In this document: piece by piece, positions 12,761-24,658 of the stretch
Layout: every line of letters starts with the position of its first letter
How positions within the stretch are numbered: the stretch's first letter is position 1
Origin: Brachypodium distachyon
Taxonomy: Eukaryota > Streptophyta > Magnoliopsida > Poales > Poaceae
Assembly (NCBI RefSeq): GCF_000005505.3
Contig: NC_016131.3
Location: 32,479,001-32,543,000 of the forward strand
Length of the DNA stretch: 64,000 nt
Reading direction: 5' to 3'
Made by a program: the position numbers and the translations under genes
The notes under the pieces: model-generated
Databases searched by the model: none
Seen by the model: the letters and a program-made list of their open reading frames with translations, nothing else
Told to the model about the DNA's origin: nothing

Positions 12761-13832
12761 TGTCGTCGCACGGGGCTCCGACACCGGGGGTGTGCGGGCA
12801 CCCCCTTCTTAGGTTTGGCAGTGGGCTACGGGGATCGCTCCGGCGATCGCCGGCGGGACCAATGCAACTGCGTAAGAAGGAACCAAGAACACTACCAAGG
12901 GCACATGCACACGCTTTTACCCAGGTTCGGGCCACCTTGCGGTGTAAAACCCTACGTCCTGCTTGTCTGAACTTGTATTACTGTGAAATGAGCTATTTAC
13001 AGGTTGCCGGGGGAAGCCCCCGGGTGGTCTCTTTTGGCTAAGTGTTCTTTTCTACTTTGGGCTACTGCCAGTATTGCGCTATGAGTTGGCTCTGGAAACA
13101 AACCAACGAACAACCTGAACCCCTGTAAAAAGCGAACCCGAACCCTTTGACCGTTGGCGGGGGTCCTCCTTTTATAGCCAAGAGGATACCACAGGTGCCA
13201 TGGTGCATGGTTTACAAGTGGCAAGCAAGGAGCTCAGGCAGCTCCTCCTCGGCGCGTTGGCATGCATGCATGAGCGCCAACCCCGCTGCTAGGGGTCTAG
13301 GGCCTAACAAATATGACTGGACAGCCAATGTTCGCCTGACTAGACGGGTAACGCTCCTCTTGTCGGCTCATTAAATGCGTCGTGCGCTTCACTCCTTGCC
13401 CTAGCGAAACTGCACACTGGGCGTCTGTCGCGCGCCCACGTGGCGTCGCTGCTCTGCCCGCTCGGCCCCGCCCTCACGGCGGGAACCCGCGCCCAGGAAC
13501 ACCTCCTCCCGGCAAGTTCCTTCGCGGGAGGTGCCCAGGCGGGAATATTCCCCGAAGCCCCGCTAGCCCTTCTGGGCTGGTAGCTTGCCGGGCAGCCTGC
13601 AAGGTGCCGTCCGGGGTGAGATCCTCCCGGGAACTCAGCGATGCGGCCCATGCGTCGTGCAACGGTGGTACCCCGGGTGCCACTGGTGCGACAGCAATGA
13701 AGACGGAAAATCCCCGGACAAGCGCTTTGGGAGCCAACGCGTGACAATCGACCATGAAGATCCTGACTCGGAGGATCACATGCCGATTGCTCATGCCGGC
13801 CCTCGTCGTATCGAATGTAACGACTTCCGACA
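12761..13832 (-). repeat. 5' LTR of element A (1072 bp)
   Basis: On the plus strand it starts TGTCGTCG at 12761, next to the primer site, and the best outer end is TTCCGACA at 13832. This gives matching TGTCG/CGACA ends of the same type as the LTR of element B. The outer boundary is inferred from this match, because the partner LTR is outside the window. The expected target duplication would be TCCTC at 13833-13837. Confidence 0.7.
13170..13176 (-). promoter_or_regulatory. TATA box of the element A LTR
   Basis: The minus strand reads GGCTATAAAAGGAGG, a strong TATA box about 520 bp upstream of the gag start, directing transcription into gag-pol. Confidence 0.7.
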
Positions 13833-14924
13833 TCCTCTCATAGTCATTAGAACATTTATCACCAAGATACTTACGTCTGCATTAATTCGGAAGCAGTTGA
13901 CTCGGTTGAGCCTGCCGCTGCTGAGGCGTCGGGTCCGGCTACTGCTGAGGCGTCGGGCCCAGCTGCCGTTGCGGCGCCGGCCCGTGAGAAACGCGCCATG
14001 GAGAAACGCGCCGCCGAGAAACGTGCTGCCGAGAAGGATCTTCCGCGAACTATGAAGCGGAAGAAAACCGCCTGTAGTGGACCCAAGCCGAAGCCCATAA
14101 CCGTTGGGTAACGCTTACAACATCTCAATCTTTGCTTCTTTACTGTCATGAAAATAACCAACTCTCATTCCTGCAGGGCGGCTCTGACGGCCACACAATC
14201 TCAAACGTGCATCGCGTCTGAGATTCCGGCAGCTCCATCTCCCCGTGCCGAGCCTGCAACTCAAACCATGGGGGAGACCGAGACTGCTGCGGATCCGACA
14301 TCTCCCGTCCGGGATGTCGGCCTGAGCGTCGACGCTTCGAGCGTCGCCCAAGCCGGGATGTCCGCAGCCGGGAACTCGGCAGTCGGGGCTGCTCCTTCCT
14401 CGGCAGCAACCGAGACATAGACGGAGCCGCTGGTAACGGAGACTCCGCAGCAGCCGGCAACGGGGCCCCAAGAACCCCAAGGACCGCAGCCGACTTTGAC
14501 ACCGCCATCATCACCACCGCAGCCGCAAGCTACTCAACTTGCTGCTACACAAGCTAAGAGAGCTAGGAGCTCCACTATCCCAGCGGGAGAAGCGCCTCCG
14601 AGTTCCTCCAGCTCGCAGTCTACCCGGGGGCACCAGGGAGTTCCCCTCAAGACGACCAGCGGGCACAGCTGGGGGTTGCTGGGCCAGTTCATAATGGACT
14701 GGAATAGTGCCGACAATTATGAGGTGACCTCCAACACCCTCCAGACAGCGCGGCAAAACCCTCTGATGGGCCCTGCACCCTCCAGGGTGGCCTTGTTTGA
14801 GTCCAGCCGAGCTGCAGAGGTATGAAAAAACTCCTTTAAAGATTTTTACTTCTAATTCCAGTACAGTACCCATACTCCTAGTCCCCGAGGTTTAGGGCGA
14901 GTAAGAATTAGTCGGCCTGAAGCT

Positions 14925-15525
14925 TATCTTAAAAAACTTTAAACACTCTGCCACACCTTTAAAAACTTCAAACACCTATTCCCCGAGATTCAAGCCGGGT
15001 TTAGAATAGTCGGCCTGAAGCTTAAAAACTTCAAACACTTATTACCCGAGATTCAGGCCAGGTTTAGAATAGTCGGCATGAAGCTTAAAAACTTCAAACA
15101 CGTATTCCCCGAGATTCAGGCCAGGTTTAGAATAGTCGGCCTGAAGCTTAAAAACTTCAAACACGTATTCCCCGAGATTCAGGCCGGGTTTAGAATAGTC
15201 GGTCTGAAGCTTAAAAACTTGAAACACGTATTCCCCGAGATTCAGGCCGGGTTTAGAATAGTCGTCCTGAAGCTTAAAAACTTCAAACACGTATTCCCCG
15301 AGATTCAGGCCAGGTTTAGAATAGTCGGCCTGAAGCTTAAAAACTTCAAACACGTATTCCCCGAGATTCAGGCCGGGTTTAGAATAGTCGGTCTGAAGCT
15401 TAAAAACTTGAAACACGTATTCCCCGAGATTCAGGCCGGGTTTAGAATAGTCGTCCTGAAGCTTAAAAACTTCAAACACTTATTCTCCGAGATTCAGGCC
15501 GGGTTTAGAATAGTCGTTTGACCTG
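14925..15525. repeat. 63-bp minisatellite, nine copies, inside an aORF intron
   Basis: The motif GATTCAGGCC recurs at 15050, 15113, 15176, 15239, 15302, 15365, 15428 and 15491, with a first variant at 14987, exactly 63 bp apart. Each unit carries TTTAGAATAGTCGGCCTGAA and a CTTCAAACACGTATTCCCCG part. Because 63 is a multiple of three, long ORFs appear on both strands; these are artefacts. The array lies within the predicted intron 14820-15585. Confidence 0.95.
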
Positions 15526-16318
15526 AAGCTAATAGCTGTTGACCTCCCACTGTAATAGACTTATCTATGCATCACTATTTTGCAGACCTGCATGAATAAG
15601 CGCACCGCCACCTTCAAGACCTTGCTAGTGAAATACAACAAGCTGGCGCCGGAGCACAAGGCTTTGGTAGCCGATCGCCAGAGCCAGAGTAAGTACATTC
15701 TTGCCGTCATAAAAACTTTGTCCAAGTATTAGTGCATTGCGAAAACTGATACGTGCTCTTGTTCACAGCCGGGGACAACGTTCAATTGTCGGAGCTTTTG
15801 AAGCGCGTCGCCAAAGTTCAAGGTATCATCTTATCCTTATTCCGGGTTCCATCCATTTTAAACTCAGGCTTCTGTGACACACATCTGCTAAATAGATGAG
15901 AAGACCCGGCTCGAAGAGCAGCACCGGGATGAAGTGGCCCGGCTGAAGGCGCAGCTCGAAGCGCAGGCAGAGGCGCACAAGACCGAGGTGGGTCAACTTA
16001 CCTCGGCTCTCTCTACCCAGGCCGACGAGAAGATCCGTCTAGAAAGCGAAGTGCAGAAAGGCAAGGATCTTGTTGCCAAGGTTGAGACCCACACCACTGC
16101 TGCCGAGAAGTAAAATGCCGAGAAGGCCCGCCTGCTCGGCGTGTGCCGGCGTGACCTCATCAAAATTGATACAATGCTGACTAGTAAGTTGCCCTTATCT
16201 AAATCTCTTCCTCTGTGATATGGACATGCTAACCATGGATACGACCTTTGAGACGGAGCTACTACTATCTTGTCTCGTTTTATTACGTAGGCATCTTGTC
16301 GAGCTTTTCAAGTCCAAG

Positions 16319-17240
16319 GTGAAGATGAGATACGATGGAGGCGAACGGGAGGGCCAACAAGAATCAAGCATTTATACAGCTGAGAGGGAAGGATTTCAAG
16401 TGTACTTTCCAACAAATCAAACGGCACATGATTCTGAGCTTGATAGAGAAAGATATCACGAATTAAAGTTGAATCCGATTCGGGTCCGAGCTGCTAGGAG
16501 ACCCGAATTTGTTTTAATCACCCAGGCCGCATCCGGAGTCCAAATCAAGCAAACAAGTACTTGTTGGAAAGGTAATTACAAGACCTTTCCAACGGATCTG
16601 GCCCAATCAAGAGATTCGACTCGTGCTGACCGTGATGGACAAAACAAGCTGACGGATCTGTTTTTCTGTTTCCTAAAGAGTTGTAGTTTGTTAGGAAAGT
16701 TAGAAATATAGTTGGATTTCGGCCTCCTTACTCAAGGTGGACGAAAATATCTCTCCCTCCACCTTTATATACCCCATGAGCCCCCTAACGATCCTTGGGT
16801 TCTGATTAGATAAAGTTTAGCCATTTTTGCTACTTTCGTGTAATCGCGTGTGTCGGTTAGACTACCTGTTTTATCGTCGTCAAGACTCCAACTTATCGTC
16901 TCGTTGAGACATTGGTTTGATATAGTATACTCGCAATTTTAGATTGCATCCGCTATTTATCTTGTCCCTGCTTGTTCTTCGATTGCTTGCAGGAACAAAG
17001 ACCTTCGTGGTCAGGTTGATCGTGCCCCCGCAGGATCAATAACCTTCTGGAGTTGGTGTATCGATCGCTAAGGCGCTGCCTCCTAGGTTGTAGTCGGATC
17101 GTCAACGTCACCTCCGACCAAATCGATAATTAGGTATCTCATCGAAAGATCGGGACACCCTCGACGCTATCACTCTGTTCATTTGTCCAAAAGTAGCAAT
17201 AGGGTGCCGAAACTCAATACAATCTTTTTGCCTTTTTCAG
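16319..17240. mobile_element. Unclassified LTR-like insertion in the element B aORF
   Basis: This AT-richer block separates aORF exons and shares no coding sequence with them. It contains a TATATACC promoter-like motif (about 16767) and a 3' part ending GACGCTATCA near 17171, as in an LTR end. It may be a solo LTR or small LTR element. GTCCAAG occurs at 16312 and at 17267, which could be a target duplication or chance. Boundaries are not resolved. Confidence 0.4.
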
Positions 17241-17851
17241 AATTTTTCCCACAATCTGTTGAGACTGTCCAAGCTGCCGTGATCAAGGCGCGTAGAAAGA
17301 GGGATCTAGCCGGGGCAGTACCCTTCGAATATGACTTGGAGGATTACTTGGTCAGCATTGCGAGCCGGGTTAAGCCTTTGAAGTCGTTCGGGGTGAATAT
17401 GCTCAATGCCGGCATCCGAGCCTTTCGAGCCTTGTGGCCGGGAGAAGAACCTCTGACCGGCATCCTGGAATTGGCAACGCGCCTTCTGGAGGTGGAGGAT
17501 CGTCTTAATGAGTGGCGGGAGTCGGCCGCTCGTGTCAGCGCCGACGAGGCCTTGGCGTTTGTATTTTCTTGGTACGACGGCATCAACCTCGACGTGCTGC
17601 AGTCGATGCGTGTCGGCTCCCCTTATCTCTCGGACCCTGAGCTGATCGCGAAGCATCAGGAGCGGGCCTACTCCTTCATCCAATATGCCGATGTGCATAA
17701 ATTTGTGGAGGGCCCGGTATCCGAAGCAAAGGCAGAGATGGCTGAGGAAGAAGACGAGGAGGCAGTCGACAAAGAGATTGTCGTCGAATCAGCGTCCACT
17801 GGAACGGATTCTCCGAGTTCCGCCGCCGCCAATCCTTCTGTCTCTTCTTAG

Positions 17852-18484
17852 GCATGTCGGACAAAATATGTTAAGATTGTTAGATCCCCGGGATGCCGGG
17901 TGCATATGTAACCGGGTTAAAACACTTTTGTTTGTGAGACATCATACTTTTAATTTATCTAAATCTTTTAATTATCGAGTTCCCGACCGAGTCCCCGAGT
18001 TTATCTTTTCTGTTGGTGAATTGTATGACTCCGGCTCTTTGTCTGCCTTGCCAGCGTTCGACGTATGAATCGCGAAGTCATAGAACAAACCTTCCAAAAA
18101 GTTAAACTCGGCAAATTCGTTTGGCAATACGCGTAACAAGAATGAAATGTCGGGTTGAGTAAAACAATGCGCATCTCGACTCGCTTCTTTGTTTATTTCC
18201 GCAATCGTTCTTCATGTGCCCAGTTATGTCGTACCCAATCTCTAGCTTGCCATGAAGCCGGGTTGCGAACAACAACGAAGTCATAGAGGGGACTTTTGAT
18301 ACCGGCACACTACTAAACCAACATAAGATTACACAACTAAGCCATACTGACATACAAAATGGGTAAATGCAATACAACACTTAAATAACATGGGAGTCCC
18401 CGAGTCCCTTTTAAGAACCCGACGGATAATTTCATTGTCTCGAAACATTCAACATAAGGAGAAAACGATACAAATACTCATCTC
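17852..18484. other. Spacer between aORF and integrase of element B
   Basis: No gene seen. It corresponds to the 3' untranslated stretch of element B. Confidence 0.5.
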
Positions 18485-21400
18485 TCAAGTATAGAACGGA
18501 CGAAGCAAAGCTACATTCCATGGACTCTTGGTCTCCTCGCCTGACCGGTCCATCCTGTTCGCTTTAGGATCCTGCGCATCTATAATATAGTAGGAATCGT
18601 TGTGAAGCGCTTTGCTCACAATGAATGGTCCTTCCCATGGAGGCGATAGTTTGTGCATGCCGGTTGTGCGCTACACAAGTCGGGGCACGAGATCTCCTTC
18701 CTGGAATACTCGGTTTACCTTCCGGCTGTGATAACGCCTTAGGTGTTGTTGATAGATGGCCAACCGAGATAGAGCCAATTCCCGTGCTTCTTCGAGCAGG
18801 TCGACATCATTTTCTCGGGCCTCTTTTACCTCGGCTTACGTATACATGGTCATTTGCAGAGAGTCATGTTCAATGTCGGCTAGTAAGACAGCTTCCGCCC
18901 CGTATACGAGGAAGAATGGCGTATAGCCTGTGGAGCGATTTGGAGTTGTCCTGAGACTCCATAGCACAGCTGAGAGTTCATCTAGCCAGCATCCCGGAGT
19001 ACGTTCCAATGGCTCAATCAGCCGAGGCTTTCGTATCGGCTTCACCTCAATCCATTTGGTGAACTTGTCCACCATGACCAAGATATGCGTCATGCCTCCT
19101 TGCGCCCACTTGAAAGGTCCCACCATATCCAAACACCAAACAGCAAATGGCCAAGTGATTGGAATAGTCTTGAGCTCGGATGCTGGCATATGAATCTTGC
19201 TGGCATATCGCTGGCAACCGTTGCACTTCCTGACCATGTCTTCTGCTTCCTGTAGTGCGCTCGCCAGTAGAAACCATGCCAGAATGCCTTGCCTACTAGC
19301 GTTCTTGAAGATGCGTGATGGCCGCACTCTCCCTAATGAATATCCCGGTGTATCTCTTGCCCTTCCTCCGGCTCAACGCATCGCTGTAGGATGTTAGTAA
19401 CACTTCTCTTGTATAGCTCACCATTGATGATGGTGTACGCCTTTGCCCTTCTCTGAATTTGCCTTGCCGACACTTCCTCTTCCGGGAGACTCCCATCTTT
19501 GAGGTAGGACATTATCGATTGTGCCCAAACCGGCATGGGACGAGTGGCAAAGACCGGCTCATCTAGTACATCTATCTCCATTGGCTTAACCGCCATTGCT
19601 TCCACCGAGTTGGGGCGCTCAGTCCCCGGGTTACTGGAACCGCTGCCACTGCCAATGTCCATGGGGGTGACATCAGCTTCTGAGCTCGCCGGGATAAAGA
19701 TTGACTCCGACTCTGGTGATGGCTTGATAGATGGTTTGCGTAAATGCTCCAATGCCACACCAGCCGGGATGGCCTGTCGTGTTGAGCCGAGTTTTGACAA
19801 TGTGTCGGCTGCCTCGTTCTCCGCCTGCGGTATATGGTGGAATTCGCACCCTTCGAAGTGACCACTTATTTTCTGAGCATGGAACCAGTATAGCGCCATA
19901 TTGGCATCCAATGCATCCCAATTGCCGGAAGCTTGCTGGACTACCAGATCGGAGTCACCAAAGCATTGAATCCGGCGAACTCCAATTTCTTTTGCCATCT
20001 TCAGTCCGTGCACAAGCGCCTCAAACTCGGCAACATTGTTGGATGCTGCGAAGTGAATTTGCAACACATATTTAAGTTGGTCACGCTTTGGCGAGGTCAG
20101 AACTATGCCGGCACCAAGCCCACTTTTCATCTTGGAGCCGTCAAAATGCATCTTCCAGTAGGTAGTTTCAGGTGGCAGTGGTTCATACTCCATCTCGGCC
20201 CAATCCACCAGGAAATCCGCCAGAGCATGAGATTTTACGGCATCCCGTCTGTCGTACTGCAGCATGTAGGGTGCTAGCTCAATAGCCCATTTCGCTATCC
20301 AGCCGCTTGCATCTTTATTGCGCATAATTTCAAAGATGGGCGCCTCGCATATAACCCGGATCTGATGTGCATCAAAATAATGCTTCAGCTTTTTTGCCGC
20401 CATATAAACGTCGTATGCCATCTTCTGGTAATGGGGAAAATTCTACTTAGATGATGATAGCACCTCGCTCAAGTAATATACCGGCCTTTGCACCGATTTG
20501 TAATGGGGATAATTCTTCATATCTTTCCACCACTATGACGGCACTAACGACTCGGTTTGTTGCTGCTATGTATAACAAAATTGGCTCCTTCTCCATCGAC
20601 GAGGCTAATATCGGCGCCGTAGCAATCATCTTCTTCAGCTCTTGAAAAGCTACTTCCGCCTGTTGCGTCCACACAAATTTGTCGGTTTTCTTCATCAGTT
20701 GGTATAAGAGCATTGCCTTTTCACCCAGCCGACTAATGAAACGACTTAGTGACGCTAGGCATCCAGTGAATTATTGCACATCTTTGAGGCATTTCGGCAG
20801 TTTCATTCTCTCTATGGCAGCGATTTTCACGTGGTTCGTTTCTATACCTCGGCTTGATACCAGGAACCCAAGCAACTTCCCTGCCGGCACACCGAATCTG
20901 CATTTGGCCGGGTTCAGCTTCATTCGGAATCTCCTCAGATTTGTGAATGTTTCCCGGATATCATCCAGTAGCGTGGCGCTTTCCTTGGTTTTTATGATGA
21001 CATCGTCGACATATACCTGCACATTTTTGCCGAGATGATCGTGTAAGCATTTCTGCATGCATCTTTGATAAGTAGCCCCTGCATTTCTCAAACCAAACGG
21101 CATAGTGCGATAGCAATAAGCCCCGAACGGGGTGATAAATGATGTCTTTATTTGATCATTAGGGTTCAGCGGTATCTGGTGAAAACCAGAGTACGCGTCT
21201 AGAAAAGACAGCAACTCACACCCGGCAGTGGAGTCGATCACCTGATCGATCCGAGGTAACGGAAAAGGATCTTTGGGACATGCCTCGTTCAGGCTGGTGT
21301 AGTCAATACACATGCGCCACACCTTGGCAGCAGTCGGGTCGTCTTTCTTCTTCTTGACCATGGCCGGATTTGCCAGCCAGTCGGGATGCAATACTTCCAT

Positions 21401-22490
21401 GATAAAGCCGGCAGCTAGAAGCCGGGATATCTCTTCCGATATGACTTTCCTTCTGTCGTCGGCGAAGCGTCGAAGGGGCTGCTTCACCGGTCTTGCGTCT
21501 CGTCTGACATGTAATGAGTGCTCAGCCAGCTCCCTCAGCACACCCGGCAGGTCCTGATTTGACCATGCGAAGATGTCCCGATGCTCACGGAGGAAGCTAG
21601 TGAGCTCGCCTTCCTATTTCGCACCCAGGCCGGCACCAATGATGACGGTGCGGTCCGGGAACTCACTGTCAACCTGTATCTTCTTCGTCTCCTTGGCTGC
21701 CTGGAAAGCCACACTTCCATGGGGATTGGTCATAGCCGGCAGGCCAATCTGTGCCGCCTGGGCCAACGCAACAGCTTCTTGTAACTTCTTCTTCTTACCA
21801 GCAATGACTAGTTACTTGGCCAGAGCAGAGCCTGCCGCCATGCACTCCATTGAACGCTTGTAGTTGCCAGTGATGGTTATGGTACATTTGGTCCCGGCAT
21901 CTTCTTCTTCACATAGTCAATGTGGGTGGTTGCCATGAACTTGGCCAATGCTGGTCTGCCAAAAGCGCATGGTATGGACTGCTAAGGTCCACCACTTCAA
22001 ACACCAGGTTCTCGGTCCGACAGTTCTCCCTGGTGCCGAATAAGACGTCAACTCGGATCTTGCTTACTGGAGCACAAGACACTCCCGGCACAATACCATG
22101 AAAGGTAGTCCGACTAGGCTCAAGCATGTTATCAGTAATGCCGAGCTTGAGCACCGTGTCCCGGTACATGATGTTTATGCTGCTCCCATTATTAATGAGA
22201 ACCCGAGTGAACTTGACGTTAATGTCGGGCCCGATGAGTGTCGGGTCAACCACCAGAGCATATCCACCAGGATTTGGCATAACCTTGGGATGATCTGACT
22301 GGTTCCAGTTGAGCTCCTGTTCCGACCAGTACATAAACTTTGGAACTGCCGGCATCACAGCATTGACTTCCATCTCTCGCTTGCGCTGACTTTGCTTGTC
22401 AGTCGGCTCCGTGATGAAGATAATGTAGCTCTGGTGATGCTCCTTGTACTCATTTCTTCCGGCATATTCCGGGATACCTTGGTCTTCCAC
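18485..22490 (-). pseudogene. pol of element B, broken; RT frame intact
   Basis: Protease (22490-21909) has VLINNGSSINIMY at the active site, where Asp is expected in place of the first Asn. Reverse transcriptase (21541-20771) is uninterrupted, with the catalytic YVDD and the CPKDPFPLPRID segment. A stop follows at 20771, then a frame break near 20440. RNase H (20300-19700) keeps D (HFDGSK), E (AEFEAL), D (FGDSDL) and D (EAADTLSK). Integrase starts near 19560, has a stop at about 19333, and lacks its central catalytic stretch. The C-terminal module (KLSPPWEGPFIV) ends at 18485, with an in-frame stop upstream of it. The gene cannot encode a working integrase. Confidence 0.85.
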
Positions 22491-22537
22491 TTGGTTGACA
22501 GCGTTGTTTGCCGATGGGGGTCCCTGAATCTAGGGCG

Positions 22538-24199
22538 TTAGCGCCTGTGAGGGGGGGGAGGAGGGGGCAGCCGGCTTGCCTCACCCTTCTCGGCCCGCTG
22601 CATCCAGCTGCATTGTCGGGTTGTGTGATTTGCCGGTTTGCTAGAGTTAGTCGTGTGAAAACGACAACGATGATCCAGCATCACCTCTAACGTATACTTC
22701 GGCTTATCTTGCCAGGGCTTCTTTTGCTCTCCCTTCTTGACCCACTGCTGATTTCCTGTCTTCTGACGCTGGGTAGAGCCGGCATCAGGTTGATCCTGAA
22801 TAGCGGCGACATGGGCTGGCCCATACCGGTAATCCGGCCTGTCATCCCTTCTCTTGTTGCGATGGTTTTGATGATTGTTCCTCCGAAATGCCCCGGCAGG
22901 ATTGTATGTCGGCTGCTCCCTTTGTGGTTCTGCCGGCATCAGCGATGGCTGAGTCGGATCACCAAGCGCATACATATCGGCGATCTTGATCATCTCCGAT
23001 AGAGTGGCCGGCATCTCTCTTTGCAGCTTTTGCCACAGCATGCTACCATGCCGGCATCCTTGGGCAAACCATGCTATGGCTTGCGATTCCACTATCCCTT
23101 CACAGGAATTGCGGATTGTTCCATCTTGTCAGGTAATCCCGGTCAGTCTCGTTTGTCTCGTTGTTTGCACATGGACAACCGCTGAGGGCGATTTAGCCTC
23201 TTGTAAGTGCTAGTGAAATTGTTGACAAAAACTTCTTCAAAGTCTATCCAGCAATTGATGCTGCCTTCTGGTAAATTGTTCAGCCATATCCTTGCCGGCC
23301 CTATCGACATCTGGGGTACATAACGTACCGCCCATCTGCGGTTGCCGCCTGCCACATGCACTGCAGTGACATAGTCTTCCAGCCAATCTTCCGGCTTAGT
23401 ACTGCCGTCATATGTTCTCGTACCCCTGGGCAGCTGGAAACCCTGGGCTGGTGTCTCCCTCATGATCCTGTGCGCGAAACAACGCGGTCCTGGAGGGCCT
23501 TGCTCTTCCAGAAGCTTCGACAGATGGATTCTGTCGAGCCGGTGTCGGGCATCCAGCGGCGACACTTGCCTGTTCCCAACTCGGGCTCCGAGCGGGCCGA
23601 GATTGTCGCGTTCTCGCCTGATATAGCCTTCGTCACCCATGGCCGAGTATCCATCATCGTAACGGTCATGCCGACGATCTTCACCTCGATATAGGGGGTT
23701 GCGCCCGACACTCTGCTGACCTGCAGCAGTATTGAGTGCCGGACCCCGAGGTCGGTGTCCATAATCAAACGAGTAACGCTCTTGTTGGTCTCGACGATTG
23801 TTGCCGGGACGCAGACCACTTTGGCTGTCATCAACCCTCCTGACCATTTGCTTATCGGCCAAGGCCGGGTCATAACGCTCTAGTTGCTTATCTCGGCCCG
23901 AGTTGACACTTTTGTCCCGTTTGCCACCAGGCGAGGACGCTTGCCTGTCAACCCGGCATCAGCACCTGCTGCCGAGTGAATGACTTGAGATGCACTAGGC
24001 TTGCCGTGCAATCTCATGTATGCCTCATTCTGCTCGTTAGCTGTGCGGTAGAACTGAGACCATGCGCATTGTTATACTCACGGAGCGAAATATCAAGTTG
24101 TTGCCGAGCGTGAGCCACGTCGACAGCTGCCTTCAGCAGTTTCTGTCGCTCCAACTCCAAATCCGTCTGCAGCTGGGTCGGGTTGGCGTTCGATGCCAC
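22538..24199 (-). pseudogene. gag of element B, broken
   Basis: The start is probably ATG at 24199 (MASNANPTQL), followed by a coiled-coil-like N-terminus, a stop near 24014, then an open stretch at 23862-23143. That stretch has a gag-like domain (FQLPRGTRTYDGSTKPEDWL ... ARIWLNNLPEGSI). After a frame break the C-terminal part runs 23092-22538, with a basic region and a proline run. A polyguanine run at 22549-22566 (plus strand) may cause one frame change. A clear CCHC knuckle was not found. Confidence 0.75.
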
Positions 24200-24637
24200 C
24201 AGCGCGGTCAGCCGTTCGATGGAGGTCTGGAGCTGAGTCGGCTTTGACGGCAGGGCTGATGTGCCGTGATTTGCTTGGGACCGCCACTTTCTGCAGCGCC
24301 CCTGCCAGCATCAACGCCGTGAGCCGTCACCATGACCTCCACACGGTCAGCGGGGCAGTCGACATGCCGGCCGCGAACCGTGCAGACGGCGGGGGGATCT
24401 TCGGCCACCACCACCCGCTCTGGGTACCTGCAGGGACTATCAGTAGCAACATAAACCTCATGCATGCCGAAGTTGATGAAGTGGCCCGCGCAAGGAAGCG
24501 GTGCGTTGTTGAAGCAGCCCGCGTTGTTGTCGATGAAGCCTAGAGAGCCGAATCTCTGGACCAAACCGGAGACCACGCGCTCTCCGGTGACGAGGAAGCT
24601 TCCCGTCCGGATGAAAACTCCAGCCAGCGCCACTGTT

Positions 24638-24656
24638 GGCCCCACGGTGGGCGCCA
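24638..24656 (-). other. Primer-binding site of element B
   Basis: The minus strand reads TGGCGCCCACCGTGGGGCC two bases inside the LTR, the TGGCGCC type frequent in plant gypsy elements. Confidence 0.8.
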
Positions 24657-24658
24657 AC

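Larger units (their letters stand above)
1435..13832 (-). mobile_element. Element A: Tat-lineage Ty3-gypsy retrotransposon, 3' end outside the window
   Basis: Read on the minus strand the order is 5' LTR (13832-12761), primer site, gag, protease, reverse transcriptase, two-part RNase H and integrase, then a repeat-rich spacer and an extra ORF on the opposite strand. That order, and an extra ORF resembling the Transposase_28 (putative gypsy type transposon) family, is characteristic of the Tat lineage (Grande/RIRE2/Retand relatives). The 3' LTR must lie left of the copia insertion and is not seen. Every coding region is disrupted, so the copy is inactive. Its right boundary lies in the extra-ORF region of element B. 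Confidence 0.85.
13880..17851 (+). pseudogene. Antisense aORF of element B, multi-exon and broken
   Basis: Exons inferred from splice sites and frame are about 13880-14107, 14177-14819, 15586-15688, 15769-15822, 15896-16183, 16291-about 16318 and about 17240-17851. The predicted protein has an Ala/Glu/Lys repeat (EKRA repeated), a Pro/Gln-rich segment, a coiled coil (about 15898-16180) and a C-terminal domain (FEYDLEDYLVSIASRVKPL onward) ending in an acidic Ser-rich tail. Breaks are TAG at 14418, TAA at 16111 and a DNA insertion at about 16319-17240; the 5' exons are lost to element A. Function unknown; same class as the aORF of A. Confidence 0.7.

Noticed and set aside
15042..15521. Two overlapping 145-codon ORFs on opposite strands
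   Set aside because: They are generated by the 63-bp tandem repeat, whose length is a multiple of three; the array lies in a predicted intron.
14925..15525. CRISPR-like regular array
   Set aside because: Units are contiguous without unique spacers, in a plant retroelement; it is a minisatellite.
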